Below are positions 5,784 to 9,800 of a stretch of DNA of 9,800 nt, piece after piece. A program made the position numbers and the translations under genes. Numbering within the stretch: the stretch's first letter is position 1; each line of letters starts with the position of its first letter. The notes beneath the pieces were generated by a model. That model was not told where the DNA came from. It saw only the letters and a list, made by a program, of their open reading frames with translations, and did not search any database. This DNA comes from Firmicutes bacterium UBA4049 (GTDB lineage: Bacteria; Bacillota; Desulfotomaculia; Desulfotomaculales; Nap2-2B), in NCBI GenBank assembly GCA_002382755.1, contig DFZT01000001.1:1-9800 (forward strand), in the 5' to 3' direction.

Positions 5784-6962
5784 TTAGACGTATATTATGC
5801 CTTCTTCAAAAACCGTCATCGTTTCCAGTCCTTGAGAAGTGAGCAGGTATGTGTTTTCAACCCCCACCGCTCCTTCGGGAAAAACGAATTTGGGCTCAAG
5901 GGCGATGACCATTCCTTCTTCCAGGGGAGTATCAAAACCATGAGCAAATACGGGCAGTTCGTCGAGCTCAATTCCGATTCCATGCCCGACAAATGCCACA
6001 GGATCGGGAAATCCCATGAAATGCTTCCCGAAAGGGCTTTCATCAGCTGTCTGTCTGGCCAGGTCGTAGAGCTTTCCACTTGCTACTCCCGGTTTCGCCG
6101 CCTTTTTCATTCTTTCCAGAATATCCAGCGCGGCTTTCTGAGCCCTGGTCAGGTGGTCCGGGAGTTCTCCGATACAAAAAATCCTGGTCTGATCTACCAT
6201 GTACCCGTCGTGAACAAACCCGTAATCCACAAGAATGGGCTCATTCCTGCCAATCGGCTTGTCGCAGGCTCCCTGCGCATAGGCCGGGCTGACCCCTTTT
6301 CCTCCCACAGCGCCGTCAAAATAGCTTGGAACAACGTTCCGGCCGGAACAAATATGAACAAAAACAAGGTCCTGGTTAAACCCGCGCACTCTCAGCAAAC
6401 CGGCATGACCCTTTTTGCGGGAGTACGACTCGATTAATCCTGCAAGTTCAAGTTCAGTGATTCCTTCCTGCAAAGTTTCCCTGATCATGGAAAATACTTC
6501 GCCGTGAAATTCCGCGGCTTCTTTCAAAATCTGCAGTTCGTAAGCAGACTTAACCATCCTGACGGTGCGCATTAAAGGGCTTGCGTCCACTATTTCAACA
6601 GGGCTGAAAAGCTTTTGATAGCGAAAATATTGTGCTGCGGGGAGCACGTCCAGTTCAAAACCGAGCTTTTTTATGGGTCTGCGGCTATGAGATTGTAAAA
6701 CTGCAGGCATTTCTTTAAGGCTTTCCAGGCGGGTAATTGTCTCCAAACCGGATTCTTCTGCAGCGCGCTCAAGAGTCTTTTTGACCAGCAGCGCCGGCCT
6801 GCCTTCTGCAGGGATAAACAGGTGAGAGCGCTGGATCGTTCCGGAAAAATAAAACAAGTCGGCGTTCTGGATGATTACCGCCCCGTCAAGGCCGTGCTGT
6901 TTTAATAATTCCTGGAGTTTTGCCCAACGTTGTTCCAGTTCTGACTTAGGAGTATAACGCAA
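5784..6962 (-). CDS. M24B family metallopeptidase (Xaa-Pro dipeptidase/aminopeptidase type)
   Basis: 392-aa cytoplasmic enzyme of the pita-bread fold that would cleave Xaa-Pro peptides using two divalent metal ions. The N-terminal creatinase-like domain (about 1-135) contains GLDGAVIIQNADLFYFSGT. The catalytic domain carries all five metal ligands: Asp246 in ILVDYG, Asp257 in MVDQTR, His327 in VGHGIG, Glu356 in ALEPKF, Glu369 in VENTYL. I place the start at TTG 6960-6962 because GGGGAGG (6970-6976) is seven bases upstream and the product then begins MRYTPKSELEQRW as the family usually does; the frame also opens seven codons earlier at 6983 with a poorly spaced AAGGAG. It is monocistronic with an extended -10 promoter. 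Exact substrate (dipeptide or longer) cannot be told. Confidence 0.93.
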   Translation of the reverse strand: MRYTPKSELEQRWAKLQELLKQHGLDGAVIIQNADLFYFSGTIQRSHLFIPAEGRPALLVKKTLERAAEESGLETITRLESLKEMPAVLQSHSRRPIKKLGFELDVLPAAQYFRYQKLFSPVEIVDASPLMRTVRMVKSAYELQILKEAAEFHGEVFSMIRETLQEGITELELAGLIESYSRKKGHAGLLRVRGFNQDLVFVHICSGRNVVPSYFDGAVGGKGVSPAYAQGACDKPIGRNEPILVDYGFVHDGYMVDQTRIFCIGELPDHLTRAQKAALDILERMKKAAKPGVASGKLYDLARQTADESPFGKHFMGFPDPVAFVGHGIGIELDELPVFAHGFDTPLEEGMVIALEPKFVFPEGAVGVENTYLLTSQGLETMTVFEEGIIYV

Positions 6963-7029
6963 ATTAAAACCTCCCCATCCCAAAAAAATGTTTTCTCCTT
7001 ATAACTTTGTACATCGTTTTATGTAACTG

Positions 7030-7038
7030 ATTATACCA
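7030..7038 (-). promoter_or_regulatory. Extended -10 promoter of the M24 peptidase gene
   Basis: TGG-TATAAT on the minus strand: a perfect -10 at 7030-7035 with a TGN extension at 7036-7038. No good -35 at 16-18 bases. The leader would be about 60 bases and ends in the SD used for TTG 6962. Confidence 0.6.
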
Positions 7039-7121
7039 TTTATAATTTCATTAGAGATGAATAATTTGCGTAACATAATCTTAGCCCCGGAAAAACTGGC
7101 TTAATGCGCAACATTAATTCT

Positions 7122-7289
7122 TTAGTAGATTAAAAGGCTTGGCAGCATTGTGATCAGGTCTAACCGTTTGCTTATGGTGATTGTAAGTTTTCTGATCGCC
7201 TTTCGGACTAAGGTATAAGTATCCTGTACAGTGTCGGCGCCCAGTACATAAGTGTTGCCGGTCACTTTATCCTGGACTAAATCCGTCCG
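7122..7289 (-). pseudogene. Transposase-like remnant
   Basis: A 55-codon minus-strand frame with no start codon or SD reads VTGNTYVLGADTVQDTYTLV, then RKAIRKL. By memory this resembles a segment of Firmicutes transposases, possibly IS1182 or IS4-like, but I cannot fix the family. It is preceded in frame by TGA (7290-7292), and the end after ITISKRLDL no longer looks conserved. It appears to be the scrap of an earlier insertion into this site. Confidence 0.4.
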
Positions 7290-7319
7290 TCAGTCAAATT
7301 AAAATGGACTAAGAAGAAT

Positions 7320-7352
7320 AACCCTGTTGGTTACAAGACCAGCAGGGTTTTG
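7320..7352 (+). terminator. Strong intrinsic terminator just outside or at the IS left end
   Basis: AACCCTGTTGGT (7320-7331) pairs with ACCAGCAGGGTT (7338-7349) with a single G-U pair and a six-base loop, followed by TTG. No gene on the plus strand ends here, so it more likely shields the element from outside transcription than ends a gene. Confidence 0.65.
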
Positions 7353-7362
7353 TTCACATAGG

Positions 7363-7477
7363 TGGTAAATTCATCATAAAAGGAGTGGGTAAATAGTAAT
7401 GCCCTTTTGGCTGGCATAAAGACCTGGCAGTCAACAACCAAAAGGGCTACCCACTATGTGTGATGATAAATTTACCA
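7363..7477 (+). repeat. Nested inverted repeat, long hairpin over the first IS start codon
   Basis: Four nested arm pairs in order: TGGTAAATT (7363-7371) with AATTTACCA (7469-7477); TCATCA (7371-7376) with TGATGA (7461-7466); AGTGGGTA (7384-7391) with TACCCACT (7448-7455); CCCTTTTGG (7402-7410) with CCAAAAGGG (7438-7446). The apical loop has 27 bases. All arms are exact, and the pairs are collinear, so a single imperfect hairpin about 115 bases long can form. The right side covers the GTG/ATG at 7460-7465 of the zinc-ribbon ORF. Confidence 0.8.
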
Positions 7478-7795
7478 TATTTTTATCCACATAGCAAAGC
7501 GTGGACTAAGCAAAAAGCGATGAATATAGGCCAAGAGATTGAGGAATGTCCCTATTGCTTGGCCATTCAAAGTTTGGAGTATAAATCAATGGCCACAGTT
7601 TGGCGCTGGGATCTGGAACTCCCTGGCGACTGGCAGTTCCCCCAGTGGGAATCCGTGCGATTATTTCCAATTCAGATTCACCAACCGGTTTTGCGTTGCA
7701 GCCAGTGCGGTGAGCACATTAAAGTAATTCCCTCGTTTCTTCAGCCGGGAACCTCGAAAAAAAAGAAACACCTGGAAGTCCAGTTCTCCTGGTAG
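7460..7795 (+). CDS. Zinc-ribbon IS accessory protein, DUF6431-like
   Basis: First ORF of the element, up to 111 aa. Two Cys pairs, ECPYC and LRCSQCGEH, about 55 residues apart, should bind one zinc. The segment QPVLRCSQCGEHIKVIPSFL followed by QPG is like the 'lR..C..C......P.fl.P' core of DUF6431, a domain found beside transposases, where it probably binds DNA. The start is uncertain: GTG 7460, ATG 7463 and ATG 7520 are possible, none with a good SD, and the first two lie in the stem of the nested hairpin. The protein ends KKKKHLEVQFSW, shortly after the domain core, so it may be shortened at its C-terminus. Next gene starts 37 bases downstream. Confidence 0.6.
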   Translation: MMINLPYFYPHSKAWTKQKAMNIGQEIEECPYCLAIQSLEYKSMATVWRWDLELPGDWQFPQWESVRLFPIQIHQPVLRCSQCGEHIKVIPSFLQPGTSKKKKHLEVQFSW

Positions 7796-7832
7796 ACTGA
7801 AAATGGTCCAAGCACCTAAAGGGAGGAATGCG

Positions 7833-8429
7833 ATGAAAGAGAAGGACAGTACACCCCAGGATCCGCCCCAAGAAGGAACAGTCCTGGCTTTACCCTGCCA
7901 CAAATTAGTGGAACACCCATTGCGCCTGGCTTACTACAACCAAACACATCTAGCCGGTTTAACTCATTTCATTAAAGTAAGCGGACTCTTGGAGCCGATC
8001 CTGGTCCAACCCCTGGAAGATGGCAATTACCAAATTCTAAATGGCCATTACCGGGTTCGGGCCGTACGCCGGTTAAGGCACAAAACGATCCTGGGCCGTA
8101 CTTATCCCTGTGATCAGCACAGCGCCCTGATAATCTTTTGCACATCTAATTTGCTCACAAAAAATCTAAGTGCGCTGGAAGAGGCTATGATGATGCAGGG
8201 ACTCATTAAAGAAGGCGGCTTTAGTCTGGCTGAGGTTGGTAAGCTGTGGGGACACAGCAAATCCTGGGTCAGCCGCCGCCTGAAACTGCTCACCGCACTT
8301 GACACCTCGGTGAAGCGAGCACTGAATGAAGGCGATTCTCAAGACCCCGCCTGGCCCAGGAGTTGGCCCGGTTGCCCCGGGGCAACGACCAAACCAGAGT
8401 ACTGGCTTTGGTTAAACGATACTATTTGA
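7833..8429 (+). pseudogene. ParB-like IS protein, broken by a frameshift
   Basis: Start at ATG 7833 with SD GGGAGG (7821-7826) six bases upstream; ATG 7803 is not preceded by an SD. Residues about 18-110 are a ParB/Srx-type domain: VSGLLEPILVQPLEDGNYQI, then LNGHYRVRAVRRL, where the GERRxRA CTP motif of ParB reads GHYRVRA (71-77). Residues about 129-152 are the helix-turn-helix (FSLAEVGKLWGHSKSWVSRR). After Glu-Gly166-167 the frame turns into Pro/Trp-rich nonsense and stops at 8429, while the frame one base back continues RFSRPRLAQELARLPRGNDQ from 8335. One base is missing in GGCGATTC (about 8331-8338). The true C-terminal half therefore lies in the next frame. Likely a DNA-binding partner of the transposase rather than a plasmid partition protein. 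Confidence 0.75.
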
Positions 8430-9292
8430 CCAAGGACCAAACTGCCCACTTAATCGACTGGTGGCAAAATGCCACGGAAGAAGAGCGCCGGCAACTGGAG
8501 GAAAAAGGCGGCTTCCCACTGCCACCCCCGGTCCGCTCAAACACCGTGTATGTTGATCAAGGTCGCTACACGGCAGAGTTGCTGCAGCGCTCTACTTCAA
8601 GTATTGATCAGTTGACGGTTTTCCTTAATCAGCAGCACCCACCTTTTCGGTGGTGGCCGCAATGGCTGTGGCTGGCCGATACGAAGGGTCCCAATTTATA
8701 TGTTGTTGATCCGGATCATTCGAACCGGACGAGGCTTGCCAAGCCGATTGTGTTCATAGACGACTATGCCCGTTTTGTGGTGGCTGCCTGGTATGTGTTT
8801 GAGGATAATGAACTCTTGGTCATGCATCTGTTTAAGGGAGCTGTTGATACCTATGGCATTCCGGACAGTCTGTATGTAGACCGGGGTGCTCCCTATATGG
8901 GCAAGTCCTTAAAGCGAGCTGCTACTTTGCTCGGCTGTAAGATTATCCACACGAGACCCCGGGATTGTTCTGCCAAGGGCAAAGTTGAACGGATCATGCG
9001 CTCGTTCTATGAACGGCTGGAAACTGAACTGGCCTTAATCCAGTCGCCCCTTACGATTGAACAGGCGAATGTTTACCTGGCCGCCTTAATCAGTCAGGAC
9101 TATCACAAAAGAGTTCACTCGGAAACCAACCAGACACCGATCGATAGGTTTTTTCAATTCCCGGCCCATTACCGCCGGTTCGTCTCCACCGAAGCCCTCA
9201 CCATGATTTTTTTGCCTTGTACCCGTTCCAAGGTTTCCAAAACCGGCCTAATCCACCTGAACAAACAAGCAGTACCTGGTGCCGGATGTTAA
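8335..9292 (+). pseudogene. DDE integrase/transposase fused to ParB-like C-terminus, frameshifted
   Basis: This frame has no usable start (TTG 8363 touches its only purine box). Its first 100 or so residues are the helical C-terminus of the ParB-like protein (ALVKRYYLTKDQTAHLIDWW, VDQGRYTAELLQRSTSSIDQ). Counting from TTG 8363, the catalytic rve core starts at once at WLWLADTKGP with Asp106, followed by IVFIDDYARFVVAAWYV, Asp173 in YVDRGAPY and Glu209 in GKVERIMRSF, with exactly 35 residues between the last two. YHKRVHSETNQTPIDRF closes the core. The frame ends in VPGAGC at 9292 after a one-base insertion in AACAAACAAG (about 9259-9268); removing an A restores NNKQYLVPDVKLYKEW, in the frame of the next fragment. 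The N-terminal DNA-binding region normal for such transposases is absent. Confidence 0.75.
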
Positions 9293-9686
9293 GCTTTACA
9301 AAGAGTGGGTGGAGGTGCGTTTCGATTCCTTGGAGCAAAGTAAAGTCTACGTCTGGTGGCGGGACCGTTATTATGGCGAGGCCTGGCTCTATGTGCCGGA
9401 AAACGATTATGTAAAGCGCGAAGAATACCTGGCCAGGCTTCAGCAATTAGCTCAGGCGCAAAAGATTGAACCACAGTTGGACCAGATCTATGTTCCCCCG
9501 TATAACCGTCTGGAACGCCAATTGGCCAAGTACCGCCAGGAACTGGCCGAACAGGAGTTAAACGATGCTCTTACCCAGACTCTGGTGAAAAAAGAGCAAA
9601 TTAAAGCTGAGCTTACCCCATTGGTTAACCCAACTTTCCCCTCAAAAACCCCGAACTCCCCTTGCAGCCTCGATTCGTCAAAATAA
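9267..9686 (+). pseudogene. C-terminal piece of the DDE transposase
   Basis: Continuation of the transposase after the frameshift. KQYLVPDVKLYKEWVEVRFD, then SLEQSKVYVWWRDRYYGEAW, forms the small beta-barrel found after the catalytic core of Mu-like and IS481-like transposases, where it contacts DNA. The rest (about 9420-9600) is a charged helix (LERQLAKYRQELAEQELNDA) and a short Pro/Ser tail ending at TAA 9684-9686. ATG 9279 lies inside the barrel and has no SD, so separate translation is unlikely. Confidence 0.7.
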
Positions 9687-9693
9687 TTAGGCA

Positions 9694-9800
9694 CTACATT
9701 CTGCGGTACAAAACCGTATGTTTGTTTTTCAGAGGGTCCTTGATCCCAAGTTTCTTATAGATATCTCGTCGCTCTGGTTCCGGCTGGCTGGATAACCGGA
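9694..9800 (-). CDS. 3' end of a gene entering from the right, unknown
   Basis: A minus-strand frame enters from the window edge and ends at TAG (9694-9696). The 34 residues RLSSQPEPERRDIYKKLGIK and DPLKNKHTVLYRRM are charged and protein-like, but too short for a family call. A C-terminal transposase tail is one possibility given the neighbourhood. The stop is seven bases beyond the transposase stop of the other strand. Confidence 0.4.
   Translation of the reverse strand, partial: RLSSQPEPERRDIYKKLGIKDPLKNKHTVLYRRM
9702..9725 (+). terminator. Weak hairpin after the transposase
   Basis: TGCGGT and ACCGTA (9702-9707, 9713-9718) form a five-to-six pair stem with one G-U, five-base loop, then TGTTTGTTTTT. 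The T-run is interrupted. It lies inside the end of the minus-strand frame. Confidence 0.3.

Larger units (their letters stand above)
6984..7459. other. Gap between the peptidase gene and the insertion element
   Basis: From left to right it holds the peptidase promoter, a transposase-like scrap on the minus strand, a strong terminator hairpin and most of a large nested inverted repeat. No intact gene is present. Confidence 0.7.
7363..9686 (+). mobile_element. Decayed insertion element: zinc ribbon, ParB-like protein, DDE transposase
   Basis: Three same-strand modules, closely spaced, of which the last is a DDE recombinase. Limits are minimal: left from the nested hairpin, right from the last codon of the transposase. 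I found no clear terminal inverted repeats or target duplication. The reading frames are interrupted at about 8333 and 9263, and the ParB-like and transposase parts are fused. It is probably immobile unless helped in trans. Zinc-ribbon DUF6431, ParB-like and DDE genes occur together in transposons of Clostridia to my knowledge; the precise IS family name I cannot give. Confidence 0.7.

Noticed and set aside
5730..6437. 235-codon plus-strand frame
   Set aside because: It is the antisense shadow of the M24 peptidase, rich in His/Ser/Phe and without an SD.
7483..7491. Perfect DnaA box TTATCCACA
   Set aside because: Only one copy, inside the zinc-ribbon coding frame (codons for Phe-Tyr-Pro-His), with no cluster, AT-rich unwinding element or replication gene nearby.
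7833..8429. ParB-like gene as part of a plasmid or chromosome partition system
   Set aside because: No ParA, no parS-like TGTTNCACGTGAAACA site, and directly joined to a DDE transposase; it belongs to the insertion element.
8320..9300. Programmed ribosomal frameshifting in the element
   Set aside because: The two shifts go in opposite directions, neither has a proper -1 slippery heptamer with following structure, and simple one-base indels restore conserved sequence exactly.

Overview
The window looks like a chromosomal stretch of a low-to-mid GC Gram-positive anaerobe, most likely a Clostridia/Peptococcaceae (Desulfotomaculum/Pelotomaculum-like) Firmicute. The evidence is purine-rich Shine-Dalgarno (SD) sites (GGGAGG, GGGGAGG), frequent TTG starts, a good SigA-type promoter, a stalk-domain (copper amine oxidase N-terminal) secreted protein, a PrcB/Gmad2 lipoprotein, a tiny DUF1540-like Cys protein and an RsiV-type DUF3298 remnant. 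The species cannot be named from the sequence alone.

Layout. 1-209: possible tail of a truncated plus-strand gene. 162-842 (minus): two-gene operon of a YozG-type XRE regulator and a four-helix DUF2178-like membrane protein, which appears to start at ATT directly after the regulator's stop. It is driven by a near-consensus promoter with a perfect 12-bp palindrome beside the -35. 922-1335: gene-poor, with a possible flavin-reductase-like remnant and a long inverted repeat. 1336-2448: secreted stalk-domain protein. 2504-2848 (minus): second XRE regulator. 3070-3489: single-domain EamA transporter, followed without a gap by a frameshifted DUF3298 tail (3490-3750) and a terminator. 3814-3954 (minus): 46-aa six-Cys protein. 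4178-4447: small unknown protein. 4631-5392: PrcB plus Gmad2 lipoprotein. 5393-5783: non-coding, with a GC-rich imperfect direct repeat. 5784-6962 (minus): M24B (Xaa-Pro type) metallopeptidase. 6984-7459: promoter, a transposase-like scrap, a terminator and the start of a large nested inverted repeat.

The right quarter (about 7320-9690) is an insertion element with three modules in order: a Cys4 zinc-ribbon protein (DUF6431-like), a ParB-like protein whose CTPase motif reads GHYR, and a DDE integrase/transposase with exact D-35-E spacing. It is decayed. A one-base loss breaks the ParB-like frame near 8333, a one-base gain breaks the transposase near 9263, and the ParB-like C-terminus runs straight into the catalytic core with no transposase N-terminal DNA-binding region, which suggests an internal deletion. 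Upstream of the first ORF, four nested pairs of arms can fold into one long hairpin that buries its start codon, next to a terminator. This resembles the read-in protection known for other IS elements. A further minus-strand gene tail lies at the right edge.

No complete new defence or metabolic system is visible. The most interesting items are the ParB-carrying transposon with its nested-hairpin leader, the ATT-started membrane protein with its palindromic operator, and the small Cys-rich protein.
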